Of a stretch of 11,374 nt of DNA, positions 1 through 7,151 are shown piece by piece. The notes under the pieces were generated by a model, which worked only from the letters and a program-made list of their open reading frames with translations, was not told where the DNA came from and ran no database searches. The DNA is from an uncultured Mailhella sp. GTDB taxonomy: Bacteria; Desulfobacterota; Desulfovibrionia; Desulfovibrionales; Desulfovibrionaceae. Made by a program: the position numbers and the translations under genes. The first letter of the stretch is position 1; the number at the start of each line of letters is the position of its first letter. The stretch spans positions 1 through 11,374 of the forward strand of contig CAJTSU010000059.1 of assembly GCA_910579055.1 (NCBI GenBank), read 5' to 3'.

Positions 1-74
1 TGCCGCGCCGTAACGCGAGCGATTTTCGTGCCTTTCCGTCAAGCCGCTTTGCGGCCTGGACGGCGCAAATGCCG

Positions 75-100
75 CGAAGCGCGGGTTTGTCATCTGTCTG
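75..100. repeat. Dispersed intergenic repeat, module 1, copy 1
   Basis: This segment begins CGAAGCGCGGG and continues TTTGTCATCTGTCTG. It matches 7251-7275 at 24 of 26 positions, with one inserted base and one substitution. Both copies lie in intergenic DNA close to a GCCGC-TTT-GCGGC hairpin. The hairpin precedes the segment here (43-55) and follows it in the other copy (7293-7305). The function is unknown; the repeat is seen directly, but its family is not recognised. Confidence 0.6.
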
Positions 101-250
101 ATTGAAGATGAAGTATTGAATGTTGTATGGCACGGGTTACGCTCTGGTTCTTCAGGCCGTTTTCGTGCAGGCCTTTGCTCGACTCACCGCACAAAAACGC
201 TGTGCCCCCCCACATATTTTTCTAAAATTTGCAGAGCAGCACTTTTTTAC

Positions 251-279
251 TTGACTCAACACGTCGTTGAGGGTAATAA
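251..279 (+). promoter_or_regulatory. Sigma-70-type promoter of tRNA-Lys
   Basis: A -35 element TTGACT (251-256) is separated by exactly 17 bases from a -10-like TAATAA (274-279), which ends 10 bases before the mature tRNA. That spacing would give a very short 5' leader. A perfect 6-bp inverted repeat, CTCAAC-acgtc-GTTGAG (255-271), overlaps the end of the -35 box and fills most of the spacer. The -35 and spacing are good and the -10 is a partial match. Confidence 0.6.
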
Positions 280-289
280 CGTATTCCTC

Positions 290-365
290 GGGTCGTTAAC
301 TCAGGCGGTAGAGTACCTGCCTTTTAAGCAGAGAGTCGCAGGTTCGAATCCTGCACGACCCACCA
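290..365 (+). tRNA. tRNA-Lys (anticodon TTT)
   Basis: A complete cloverleaf can be folded. The acceptor stem GGGTCGT (290-296) pairs with ACGACCC (355-361). The D stem ACTC/GAGT spans 299-302 and 311-314. The anticodon loop CTTTTAA (321-327) carries anticodon TTT at 323-325, and the T arm is GCAGG-TTCGAAT-CCTGC. Discriminator A362 is followed by an encoded CCA (363-365). It reads the lysine codons AAA and AAG. The acceptor stem, T arm and anticodon loop match the standard bacterial tRNA-Lys. The only irregularity is a C-A mismatch at the base of the anticodon stem (316/332). It appears to be a single-gene unit with its own promoter and terminator. Confidence 0.97.
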
Positions 366-380
366 ACTTTCCGTTTCAAG

Positions 381-415
381 AAGCCCCGCAAAATATTAAA
401 CATTTTGTGGGGTTT
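381..415 (+). terminator. Probable intrinsic terminator after tRNA-Lys
   Basis: An inverted repeat of about 14 bp begins 16 nt after the CCA end. AAGCCCCGCAAAAT (381-394) pairs with ATTTTGTGGGGTTT (402-415), with two G-U pairs, around the 7-nt loop ATTAAAC. The 3' arm ends in only three T residues, so the U-tract is short. The position directly after the tRNA supports a terminator role; 3' end processing of the tRNA transcript could also use this stem. Confidence 0.65.
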
Positions 416-423
416 CAGTGTTA

Positions 424-439
424 TGAACGTACGCGTTCA
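424..439. repeat. Inverted repeat TGAACG-N4-CGTTCA
   Basis: A perfect 6-bp palindrome with a 4-nt centre (TACG) lies just past the tRNA terminator and about 230 nt upstream of the MATE gene. It has the size of a binding site for a dimeric regulator, and exporters are often controlled by such proteins. No promoter was recognised beside it, so an operator role is speculative. Confidence 0.3.
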
Positions 440-475
440 AGGGCAGAAGGCATGGCGGATACGCTTGCTCCAATG

Positions 476-618
476 TTAAACGGCATTGATAAGCCGAACC
501 CCATCGCCGGCAGGGTATTGACCTGCGAGAGCATGGCCGCGGCGGATCGGTTCAGGGTCTGCGATCTGGTGAAACCGGTCATTTTCCCGGCCGTATCCAC
601 CTTCTCTGAGCCAAGCAT
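476..618 (-). pseudogene. Flagellin C-terminal (D0) relic, frameshifted
   Basis: From an ATG at 616-618 the minus strand reads, in its first 37 codons, a segment that matches the C-terminal helix of bacterial flagellins. It has V7-D8-x-A10, then M13-T14-x-F16-T17-R18-x-Q20, and AAMLSQVNTLP (27-37). The family pattern from memory is roughly RDVDMAxEMTxFTRxQIL followed by AMLAQANxLPQxVLxLL. After LPA (codons near 505-510) the frame loses the pattern, while a neighbouring minus frame gives DGVRLINAV and a stop at 476. That resembles the usual flagellin end, so a frameshift is likely; the unshifted frame runs on to a stop at 421. Nothing upstream, under the MATE gene, looks like the rest of flagellin. 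The best reading is a truncated relic. A GGAAGG-like ribosome-binding site before the ATG leaves open a 65-residue expressed protein. Confidence 0.5.
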
Positions 619-670
619 CTTCCTTCCGTAGGAATTTTGCCGCGCAGACCTCTTTTTCCGAGGAGTCTTC

Positions 671-2011
671 ATGCCTGCCGCAGCCCATCTGCACCGCCAG
701 CTCTTCAGCCTGACCGGCCCGATTTTTGTGGAACTGCTTTTGATCATGCTGCTCAGCGCGGTGGACGTGATCATGCTCAGCCAGTATTCCGACAATGCCG
801 TCGCGGCTGTAGGCGTAGACGCCCAGATACTGAATATGGTGTTCCTTGTTTTTGAGGTATTCACGGCGGGCACCACCGTGCTCTGCGCCCGCTACCGAGG
901 TGCCCGCGACCCGGAAAATGTCACACGTATTATTGGCATTTCTCTGCTTTTCAACAGCATTTCCGGCTTTGTCGTGAGTGCAACGCTGACGCTGTTTGCG
1001 GAGCCCATTCTGCATCTTATGGGCATACGGGCCGATCTGATGGCCGACGCAGTCTCATACATGCGCATCGTGGGAGGCATGGCTTTTTTGCAGGGGTTGG
1101 CCTTTACTATTTCAGCCGTGCTGCGCAGTATGGAAATGGCCTCCGCCCCCATGCTCGTCACCCTGCTCATGAATCTCCTGAACATGGCAGGCAACTACAC
1201 GCTGATTTTCGGGAATTTCGGAGCTCCCGCCCTGGGCGTGACCGGCGCGGCCATTTCCACCTCCGCCTGCCGCGCCGTAGCACTTTGCCTTCTGGCCTTC
1301 ATTCTGTTTCGCAAGGGTGTCCGCGTTCCCTTTTTCCTTTTCCGCCCCTTCCCTTTCAGCAAACTACGGGAGTTGCTCGCCATCGGCCTTCCGGCCGCCG
1401 GGGAATTCTTTTCCTACCAGTTCTCCCAGCTTGTCATCACCTTTTTCATCAACAAACTCGGCAATGAAGCTCTGGCCGCCCGCACCTATTGCGTGAACAT
1501 CATCATGTTTTCCTATCTGTTCGCCGGTGCCATTGGTCAGGGCGGGTCCATTCTGGTAGGCTGGCTTATCGGCAGACATCGTATCGACGCAGCCTACAAA
1601 ATGGGTTGGTTCTGCTTCAAGGCCGCGCTGGCCGTAACCGTAAGCATATCCGTCATAACCGCACTGCTCGGCCGCGCCATCGTGCCGCTGTTGACGGAAA
1701 ACCCGGAAATTATCCACCTGTGCGTGACCATTTTGTTTATTGATATTTTGCTGGAGTTCGGCCGGCCGGTGAACATCCTGGCGGGCTTTATGCTGCGATC
1801 GGCCAGCGATTCCAACTATGTCTTCATCGTCGGCGTCACCGTGATGTGGACTGTGGCCACCGCATTGAGTTATGTATTCGGCATCACTTTGGGCTGGGGG
1901 CTCGTGGGCATGTGGGCCGCCTTCACCATGGACGAACTCATCCGGGCTTTTTTGCTGGCGAGGCGCTGGCGCAGCCTGAAATGGGCGATAACATTCCGCG
2001 CCCGCACATGA
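671..2011 (+). CDS. MATE-family efflux transporter
   Basis: This 446-residue polytopic inner-membrane protein is of normal size for MATE (multidrug and toxic compound extrusion) exporters, which expel cationic drugs, dyes or metabolites in exchange for Na+ or H+. The sequence is almost wholly hydrophobic, with about 12 predicted membrane segments in two similar halves. MATE-like features include the N-terminal LTGPIFVELLLIMLLSAVDVIMLS with the motif SAVDVIMLSQ, then NMAGNYTLIFG after the sixth helix region, and IGLPAAGEFFSYQ opening the second half. The start is supported by AGGAG at 661-665, 5 nt before ATG. The second gene begins 18 nt after its stop. The substrate cannot be told from sequence. 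The partner gene hints at a cell-surface or secondary metabolite role rather than a housekeeping drug pump. Confidence 0.9.
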   Translation: MPAAAHLHRQLFSLTGPIFVELLLIMLLSAVDVIMLSQYSDNAVAAVGVDAQILNMVFLVFEVFTAGTTVLCARYRGARDPENVTRIIGISLLFNSISGFVVSATLTLFAEPILHLMGIRADLMADAVSYMRIVGGMAFLQGLAFTISAVLRSMEMASAPMLVTLLMNLLNMAGNYTLIFGNFGAPALGVTGAAISTSACRAVALCLLAFILFRKGVRVPFFLFRPFPFSKLRELLAIGLPAAGEFFSYQFSQLVITFFINKLGNEALAARTYCVNIIMFSYLFAGAIGQGGSILVGWLIGRHRIDAAYKMGWFCFKAALAVTVSISVITALLGRAIVPLLTENPEIIHLCVTILFIDILLEFGRPVNILAGFMLRSASDSNYVFIVGVTVMWTVATALSYVFGITLGWGLVGMWAAFTMDELIRAFLLARRWRSLKWAITFRART

Positions 2012-2029
2012 TTCCACAGGAGATATCGC

Positions 2030-2908
2030 ATGAACAAGCGCAAGAGCATTTGCGTGCTGGGCAACTGCGTCGCGCACCGGCTCCAGAATATGCTCGCGGC
2101 AAACGCGGCGCTGAGGGAACATCATGCGCTCGTATACATGCCCATGATCCATGAGAGAGCCCGCCTGCCCAATGGAAAATCAGAACTGGAACGCATGGCG
2201 CAGATCGCGCTTTCCTGTGACTGCATTCTGACGCAGCAACTCTTCAATTTCGGCCCCTGCAATACAAGAGAACTACGCGCCGGACTCTCCTCCGGACAAA
2301 CGCTTCTGACTTTTTCCGCACCGGATTTCGGAGGGTATTTTCCTGATGTATGCCGCCTTTCCGGTAAAACACGGCTGCGCTTCAACCCCGTACTGGACTG
2401 GGACAGCCGAATTTTTTTCGCCTGCTTCGTGAAAGGTGTTTCCATTTTCGAGGTGGAACAAATCTACCTGACCCATCCCATGTTCGGACAGAAAGCCATG
2501 CTGACCAACGCAGCCACGTCGCTGGAACGTTATGCAAAACGTGAACAGGGCGTGGATATTCCCACCGGGGATTATGTAGCGCGGCACTACACGGCGCGGC
2601 GCTTGTTTTACAGCGACATGCACCCGGCGGATGAGGTCTTGGCCCTGCTGCGCAATCGCGTGCTGGAAGCCCTCAACCTGCCGCCGCTTCCCGAAAGCGC
2701 ACCGCTTGAGGTAGAAAGTTTCGGTTTCAACCGCTGGCCGGTCATTACCCGGGCGCAACGCCCGTTTCGCTTTCCGGGGCAGGAATACTTTCTGTTGGCC
2801 AATGTACGCCACAGTATTGAAGATGTCGCCATGTCCTACTACAGCTTTTACGATTTCCATCCCCATGTGGTGGAAGCGAATCTGCCGCTTGCAGAAGGAG
2901 TGCTCTGA
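2030..2908 (+). CDS. WcbI-like polysaccharide biosynthesis protein
   Basis: This 292-residue soluble protein has no signal peptide or membrane segment. The N-terminus, ICVLGNCVAHRL (residues 7-18), has the short beta-strand plus GNC motif of the WcbI family, with V in place of the more usual Q after the Cys. The segment DCILTQQLFNFG...NTRELRAGL (64-85), then FSAPDFGGYFPDV (95-107) and SDMHPADEVLALL (195-207), also follow the family layout. WcbI from Burkholderia binds CoA and is thought to act as an acyltransferase in capsule synthesis; many homologues sit in glycan clusters. The gene starts 18 nt after the MATE gene with AGGAGA (2017-2022 region) ahead of ATG, so the two are probably one transcript. 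No glycosyltransferases are nearby. Family assignment is fairly sure, but the function here is inferred. Confidence 0.72.
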   Translation: MNKRKSICVLGNCVAHRLQNMLAANAALREHHALVYMPMIHERARLPNGKSELERMAQIALSCDCILTQQLFNFGPCNTRELRAGLSSGQTLLTFSAPDFGGYFPDVCRLSGKTRLRFNPVLDWDSRIFFACFVKGVSIFEVEQIYLTHPMFGQKAMLTNAATSLERYAKREQGVDIPTGDYVARHYTARRLFYSDMHPADEVLALLRNRVLEALNLPPLPESAPLEVESFGFNRWPVITRAQRPFRFPGQEYFLLANVRHSIEDVAMSYYSFYDFHPHVVEANLPLAEGVL

Positions 2909-2955
2909 ACGCAAAGGAGCATCCTGAATATCACGCCAGAGTAATTTCAAAATGC

Positions 2956-2981
2956 GCGGCTCCGCCTTGAGCCGGAGCCGC
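2956..2981 (-). terminator. Hairpin terminator between convergent genes
   Basis: The 9-bp perfect stem GCGGCTCCG/CGGAGCCGC (2956-2964 and 2973-2981) has an 8-nt loop. On the minus strand it is followed by GCATTTTGAAATT, a T-rich tail, and it lies 39 nt past the stop of the phosphate cotransporter gene, so it fits best as that gene's terminator. On the plus strand, 48 nt after the WcbI-like gene, no T-tract follows, but the stem could also help end that transcript. Confidence 0.6.
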
Positions 2982-3019
2982 ACTGTGCGGAACGCCGTTC
3001 TCCAGACAGGACGGCCCGT

Positions 3020-4615
3020 TTACAGCTCCAGCGCATTGACGTGGATGATTTTTTTGGCCCGGTAGGACATCTGCTCGATGGTGCCCAGCACGTCCACGAA
3101 CCTCATGCCGGTTTCAGGGTCGCAGGTATTTTTGCGGATACGGTGGATATGCAGGGTGCGGAACTCTGCTTCCATGTCGCGAACCCGTTGTACGAGTGCA
3201 TCCAGTTCCGCCGTGTTTTCAATCGGTTGTGTAAAGCTCCCCACAGCGGCTTCCACAGCCTGACGGCATTCGGCATACATAATGTGCAGCCCCTGGAGCG
3301 CGTCAGAGGAAAAGTCGCGGCTTCTGGCCTTGCGGTATTCATAAAGCTGGAGCAGCTTTTTCCCGTTATCGCCTATGCGTTCCAGATCCCCGGCGCTGCT
3401 GACCAGACCGTGCAGAAACTTGGCGGCCTCATCAGAAATTCCCGCGCGGAAAAGCCGTTCGGAATAATGCGAAATTGCGCGCTGAAGTTCGTCCGCATGG
3501 TTTTCCTGACGCAGGATTTCTTCAGAGCGTTCCGCCTTATCGTTGAAGAAGACGTCTTCCACCGCGTCCATCAGCTTCAACGTTTCTTCTCCAAGGTGAA
3601 TACATTCATTTTTTACCGCTTCTACGGCAATTCCCGGAGTCACGGCAATCAGTTTGGGGTCGAGAAACTGCACACCGGGAAATTCCATTTTTTCCCGCAC
3701 AGGGATAAGGCGGTTGATCAGGCGGGCGAAAAGCCCCACAAAGGGGAGAAAAAGAATGGTGTTGCACACGTTGAACAGCGTGTGCGCGTTGGCGATCTGG
3801 TGGCCGATGCCATGGGCTGTGGACTGGATAAAACCCATATACAAAGGCATGAGCGGCAAAAAGATGACTACCCCGACCACGTTGAACAGCACATGGGCGG
3901 CGCAGGCCTGCTTGGCCGCGCGGCTGGTGCCGATGGAGGCCAGAATGGCCGTGATGGTGGTGCCGATATTGTCGCCCAGCACAATGGGGATGGCCGCCTC
4001 AAGCGGCAGAAGCCCCTGCGTGCCGAGAGCGATGGTCAAGCCCACAGTGGCGGAACTGGATTGCACCAGCAGCGTGAGCAGCATGCCCGCCGTCAGCCCC
4101 AGCAAGGGGTGATGGCTGAACATGAGGAATATGTCTTGTCGGGTCCGCAGAAAGTCCATGGCTCCTTCCATGGTCTGCATGCCGATGAACAGCAGTCCGA
4201 ACCCCAGCATGCCGCTTCCCATATGGGACAGCCGCCGCTCTTTATTGAGAAAGCCGAGCAGCACGCCGACGATGACGAACAGGTAGGCGTAATCTTTAAT
4301 TTTGATGGCCAGAAGCTGGCCGGTCACAGTGGTGCCGACGTTGGCTCCCATGATGACGCCGATAGCCTGTTTCAGCGTCATGAGCCCGGCATCCACAAAG
4401 CTCACCGTCATCACCGTGGTGGCGCTGCTGCTCTGGATGAGCACGGTCACTCCGGCTCCTACCAGTACGCCCAGAAAGGGCGTTTTGGTGAGCATGCCGA
4501 TGATCCGGCGCATATTGTCCCCCGCCAGCCGCTGGAGGGATTCACTGATGAGCCGTATGGCAAAGAGGAAAAGGCCGACTCCTCCCAGGAGCTGAACAAG
4601 ATGAGCTAACGTCAT
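3020..4615 (-). CDS. Na+/phosphate cotransporter with PhoU-like domain
   Basis: This 531-residue protein of the Na/Pi-cotransporter II family (NptA/YjbB type) moves inorganic phosphate with Na+ across the inner membrane. Bacterial members may act in uptake or export. The hallmark inverted pair of QSSS motifs is present: QSSSATT at 61-67 and QSSSAT at 185-190. Each is followed by a G-x-N-x-GTT motif (GANVGTT 90-96, GDNIGTT 214-220). Membrane segments fill roughly residues 5-300. The C-terminal third (about 335-525) is helical and soluble and resembles PhoU, with acidic heptads such as ENHADELQRAISHYSERLF. The start ATG at 4613-4615 is preceded by GAGG about 7 nt upstream. The length is typical for the fused NptA-PhoU form. 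It stands alone, convergent with the WcbI-like gene. Family call is firm; direction of transport is not known. Confidence 0.93.
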   Translation of the reverse strand: MTLAHLVQLLGGVGLFLFAIRLISESLQRLAGDNMRRIIGMLTKTPFLGVLVGAGVTVLIQSSSATTVMTVSFVDAGLMTLKQAIGVIMGANVGTTVTGQLLAIKIKDYAYLFVIVGVLLGFLNKERRLSHMGSGMLGFGLLFIGMQTMEGAMDFLRTRQDIFLMFSHHPLLGLTAGMLLTLLVQSSSATVGLTIALGTQGLLPLEAAIPIVLGDNIGTTITAILASIGTSRAAKQACAAHVLFNVVGVVIFLPLMPLYMGFIQSTAHGIGHQIANAHTLFNVCNTILFLPFVGLFARLINRLIPVREKMEFPGVQFLDPKLIAVTPGIAVEAVKNECIHLGEETLKLMDAVEDVFFNDKAERSEEILRQENHADELQRAISHYSERLFRAGISDEAAKFLHGLVSSAGDLERIGDNGKKLLQLYEYRKARSRDFSSDALQGLHIMYAECRQAVEAAVGSFTQPIENTAELDALVQRVRDMEAEFRTLHIHRIRKNTCDPETGMRFVDVLGTIEQMSYRAKKIIHVNALEL

Positions 4616-4691
4616 ACGGAAACCTCGCGCTCGTGGAGCTGGTTGGCGTGGAGAGAGTCAAGACGTGCCGTGTTTCGGAACAGGCCGCAGA

Positions 4692-4720
4692 AATTTGGCA
4701 AAATCAGCAGGTTTTGGCAA
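4692..4720 (-). promoter_or_regulatory. Tentative promoter of the phosphate cotransporter
   Basis: On the minus strand, TTGCCA (4715-4720) is followed after 17 nt by CAAATT (4692-4697). This is four or five of six matches at -35 but only three of six at -10. It lies about 77 nt upstream of the start codon and just downstream of the tandem repeat at 4741-4765. It is the best candidate seen in the gap, but weak. No Pho box of the usual CTGTCAT type was recognised. Confidence 0.3.
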
Positions 4721-4740
4721 GAAAACATTGAAAAACGCTC

Positions 4741-4765
4741 TGCTGCAGAAAGGTGCTGCAAAAAG
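4741..4765. repeat. Tandem 12-nt direct repeat upstream of the cotransporter gene
   Basis: TGCTGCAGAAAG (4741-4752) and TGCTGCAAAAAG (4754-4765) match at 11 of 12 positions with one base between them, so the period is 13 bp. They sit about 130 nt upstream of the cotransporter start and just upstream of its weak promoter candidate. A binding site for an activator is possible; chance duplication is equally possible. Confidence 0.4.
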
Positions 4766-4796
4766 AGACACGAATCGGACGTTTGCTCAATAAAAA

Positions 4797-4826
4797 CCCC
4801 CGGCCAGTTGTCTGGATGACCGGGGG
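4797..4826 (-). terminator. Intrinsic terminator on the minus strand
   Basis: CCCCCGG (4797-4803) pairs with CCGGGGG (4820-4826), and an inner CCAG-TTGT-CTGG hairpin (4804-4815) extends the stem with a 4-nt bulge. On the minus strand the stem is followed directly by TTTTTATTG, a good U-tract. It lies about 190 nt after the chemoreceptor stop codon and ahead of the cotransporter gene, so it most likely ends the chemoreceptor transcript and insulates the next gene. Confidence 0.75.
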
Positions 4827-4932
4827 CAGGGAAGATGCTCGCTATTCTCTTTGACGCTATTACAGCACCATGTTGATACCGCTGTGCGGGGTGTGTCTTT
4901 TTGCTTTGGCACGGATGGCAACATACTCGCTT

Positions 4933-4952
4933 GCGTTTTGCGTTCAAAACGC
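4933..4952. repeat. Perfect hairpin GCGTTTTG-CGTT-CAAAACGC
   Basis: An 8-bp perfect inverted repeat with a 4-nt loop sits 66 nt past the chemoreceptor stop, beside the dispersed repeat at 4961-4983. No T-tract follows on either strand, so it is not a classical terminator. It could stabilise the 3' end of the chemoreceptor mRNA or be part of the intergenic repeat. Confidence 0.55.
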
Positions 4953-4960
4953 TGCGCCCG

Positions 4961-4983
4961 CGCTTCCGGCGGCCAAGGTTATT
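4961..4983. repeat. Dispersed intergenic repeat, module 2, copy 1
   Basis: This 23-base segment, CGCTTCCGGCGGCC followed by AAGGTTATT, matches 8799-8821 at 20 of 23 positions. Beyond it both copies continue less exactly into a CCACG motif (4988-4998 region; 8828-8833). A looser version, GCGGC...AAGGTTA then CCACGC, is seen at 7301-7350. All three lie between genes. The repeat is seen directly; its function is unknown. Confidence 0.55.
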
Positions 4984-5017
4984 TTGTCCACGCCACGCTC
5001 TGACAGAGCCTTCTCTT

Positions 5018-7033
5018 TTATTTCAGGTCTTCAATGAGTCCGCTGAGTATGGAACTTTGCTTTGCCATGTCTGCGGTAGCCTGGGCCGCATTGTCCATGG
5101 CGGAGGCCGTTTCATTGGCGATAGCGGAGTTTTCATTGATAGCCTGCGTGATCAGCTCCGACGCCTTGGCCTGCTCCATGGCGGCATTGGCGATGGCCTG
5201 CACCTGCTCGGCCACAGTCTGCGAGAAGTCCACAATGGCCTGAAGTGCGCTGCCGGACTGGTTGGCCAGAGCTGCTGTGGCGTTGATGGATTCCACTGCC
5301 TGCCCCACGCTGGAAGCATTGCTTCTGGCTCCGTGCTGGATGGCTTCAATAACGCTGACCACTTCCTTGGTGGCATGCATGGTCTTTTCCGCCAGCTCGC
5401 GTACGGAGTCGGCCACTACAGCAAAGCCCCGGCCGGATTCGCCCGCCCTCGCGGCTTCAATGGCGGCGTTGAGCGCCAGCAGGTTGGTCTGATCCGCGAT
5501 ATCGGAAATCACGCTGATCACATGCCCCACGCCGTCCGCATGCTTTTGCAGATCGCCCATGCCGGTCTGGATTTCCAGCGACTGAGTTTCAAGCTGTTTC
5601 ATGGACAGGAGCATTTTTTCCACCAGAGCCTCACCTGACTTTGCCTGTTCCATGGCCTGCTGGCTGAGCTGGGCGGCATTGCCCGCGTTGCCGTTGATTT
5701 CCGTAATGGAGGCATTCATTTGCGTCATGGCTGAAGCTGTTTCCTGCAACTGATCGCGCTGCTGGGCCGTACCGTTGTTAACCTGCACAATCTGCGCGGA
5801 GAGTTCCTCGCTGGCGGAGGCAAGGCTCTCCGCCACCTGCCGGGAGGAGTTTGCCACTTCGATCATGGTTGCATGGGCCTGTTCGATTTCTTTCTGACGT
5901 ACATGGGCATCCGTAGTATCGATCCAGATGCTGAGCACACTGGTGAGCTTGCCGTGATCGTCAAAAAGCGGCGCGGCCTGGGTGAGCGCATACCGGGCTT
6001 CACCTTTGTAGGTGGTGAAGGGCAGTTCCTTGCTGTCGGGTTGACCGCTGCGCAGGCAGCGCACAGAGGCGGTTTCCCTGTCCGGATCACGGAAGAGGAA
6101 ATCGCCCGAGGTTTTGCCGTAATAATCCTCGGGACGGCCCGAGGCTTCCAGCAGATTCACCATGTGCTTGTTGGCAAAATGCAGTATGTTTTCCGTGGTA
6201 TAGATGGCCGTGGGCACGGGCAGGCCATTGAGTACGCTTTCCGAAAAGGCCAGCTGATTGTTGAGATGCCCCACCATGCTCCGCAGCGCTTCGGCCAGTT
6301 TGCCGAACTCGTCACGGCGTTCGAGATCCATGGAGCATTCCCGGTTGCCGCTCGCGCAGTCCGAGGCAAAGCGCATGAGCTTGTTCAGCGGGCGCATAAT
6401 GGCGTTATGCAGGGCCAGAATGCTGACAAGGGAGATAAGCACGCCCAGGCACAGAGCTGTGAGGCTGAACAGATCGGCCTTTTTTCTGGCCTGTTCCGCG
6501 CCGGCTGTTGCCGCTTCCTGTTCGTGAAGGAGCAGAGTGTTCGCTTCATTCAGCCCGGCCAGCACGGCATCCAGCGCGGGGATGGAATCCTTTGTCAGAA
6601 TGGCCCGCGCGCGGGCCGTATCGCCTGCTTTTGCGGCAGCGGAAATTTCAAGCGCACTTTTGTGAAGCGCCGTGTGCGGCGCATCAATTTTGCGTAATGC
6701 CTGGCCGAGGCCGGGGACGAGGTTCTCTGCCTGCCTGCGTTCCTGACTGGCATACCACTTGCCGAAGGCGCACTGTGTAGAATCTGTGACAAGATTGAGC
6801 TCGCTGGAACTCTCCATCGCCACATAAAGCGCAAGAGTTTGTGCCCATTTGAAATGATCAATGGCCCGGTTCAGGAAGGTTGCCCGGAGTTCTTCGCACT
6901 CTTCCACTCTGTGCGCGCTCTCGCTCATCAAAGACTGCGCGCGGTATGAAACAAAGGAACTGCCGATGATGACGAGAGCCAGAGGCAAGATGCATACCAG
7001 CAGCTTGCCCCATACCTTGAGATTTTTCCACAT
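5018..7033 (-). CDS. Methyl-accepting chemotaxis protein (CZB-like, HAMP, PAS)
   Basis: This 671-residue membrane chemoreceptor relays ligand signals to the CheA/CheW array. The first membrane segment is at about 8-30. The extracytoplasmic region 31-185 carries a CZB-like zinc-binding pattern: H60 (DHFKW), C88 in CAFGKWY, and H120 and H124 in DAPHTALH. The second membrane segment is at about 189-209, HAMP about 210-262, and a PAS domain about 263-375 ([15 protein letters not shown] start, IDTTD end). The methyl-accepting signalling domain runs from about 400 to 665, with the conserved hairpin tip [20 protein letters not shown] (511-530). The C-terminus ends GLIEDLK with no NWETF-type tether for CheR/CheB. 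The start ATG (7031-7033) has GGGAG about 8 nt upstream. CZB domains are usually cytoplasmic and C-terminal, so this placement is less common. The ligand is not known; zinc-linked or oxidant sensing is a reasonable guess. Confidence 0.95.
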   Translation of the reverse strand: MWKNLKVWGKLLVCILPLALVIIGSSFVSYRAQSLMSESAHRVEECEELRATFLNRAIDHFKWAQTLALYVAMESSSELNLVTDSTQCAFGKWYASQERRQAENLVPGLGQALRKIDAPHTALHKSALEISAAAKAGDTARARAILTKDSIPALDAVLAGLNEANTLLLHEQEAATAGAEQARKKADLFSLTALCLGVLISLVSILALHNAIMRPLNKLMRFASDCASGNRECSMDLERRDEFGKLAEALRSMVGHLNNQLAFSESVLNGLPVPTAIYTTENILHFANKHMVNLLEASGRPEDYYGKTSGDFLFRDPDRETASVRCLRSGQPDSKELPFTTYKGEARYALTQAAPLFDDHGKLTSVLSIWIDTTDAHVRQKEIEQAHATMIEVANSSRQVAESLASASEELSAQIVQVNNGTAQQRDQLQETASAMTQMNASITEINGNAGNAAQLSQQAMEQAKSGEALVEKMLLSMKQLETQSLEIQTGMGDLQKHADGVGHVISVISDIADQTNLLALNAAIEAARAGESGRGFAVVADSVRELAEKTMHATKEVVSVIEAIQHGARSNASSVGQAVESINATAALANQSGSALQAIVDFSQTVAEQVQAIANAAMEQAKASELITQAINENSAIANETASAMDNAAQATADMAKQSSILSGLIEDLK

Positions 7034-7122
7034 AGCAAAACTCCCCTGGTGAGCCTGCGCCTGGACTGATGGCTATTCGTCCTGAAAGCCGAGAACTCAG
7101 ACCATAGCAGAAATAAAAATGC

Positions 7123-7151
7123 AATTTAAATTTATCCTATCGGATAGTCAA
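7123..7151 (-). promoter_or_regulatory. Sigma-70-type promoter of the chemoreceptor gene
   Basis: On the minus strand, TTGACT (7146-7151) and TAAATT (7123-7128) are separated by exactly 17 nt. The match is five of six at -35 and four of six at -10. They lie about 90 nt upstream of the chemoreceptor start and overlap the sigma-28-like element at 7137-7163. Confidence 0.55.

Larger units (their letters stand above)
1..289. other. Intergenic region at the left window edge
   Basis: No convincing gene is seen here. The first 100 bases are GC-rich and hold a small hairpin (GCCGC-TTT-GCGGC, 43-55) and a 26-base segment (75-100) that recurs at 7251-7275. The rest is AT-richer and ends in the tRNA promoter. 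A reading frame starting at 116 runs straight through the tRNA and is not credible. Nothing can be said about the gene to the left of the window. Confidence 0.6.
4616..5017. other. Intergenic region between cotransporter and chemoreceptor genes
   Basis: This 402-bp gap lies between two minus-strand genes. From right to left it holds a dispersed repeat and a hairpin just past the chemoreceptor stop (4933-4983), a minus-strand terminator (4797-4826), a tandem 12-nt repeat (4741-4765) and a weak promoter candidate (4692-4720) for the cotransporter. A minus-strand reading frame across 4612-4947 shows no recognisable protein and runs through the terminator, so it is not called as a gene. Confidence 0.55.

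Noticed and set aside
116..631. A plus-strand open frame of 171 codons across the tRNA
   Set aside because: It runs through the tRNA-Lys gene and its terminator and has no protein-like pattern.
3041..4609. A 522-codon open frame on the plus strand, antisense to the phosphate cotransporter
   Set aside because: It mirrors the cotransporter gene almost exactly, its translation is rich in His, Gln, Asp and Gly with no recognisable domain, and it is explained by codon bias of the real gene on the other strand.
4851..4879. A plus-strand promoter-like pair TTGACG-N17-TGATAC
   Set aside because: The spacing is right, but no plus-strand gene follows; an antisense RNA to the chemoreceptor 3' end is possible but has no other support.
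4612..4947. A 111-codon minus-strand frame ending at the cotransporter start
   Set aside because: It reads through the strong minus-strand terminator at 4797-4826, has a low-information composition and has no recognisable domain.
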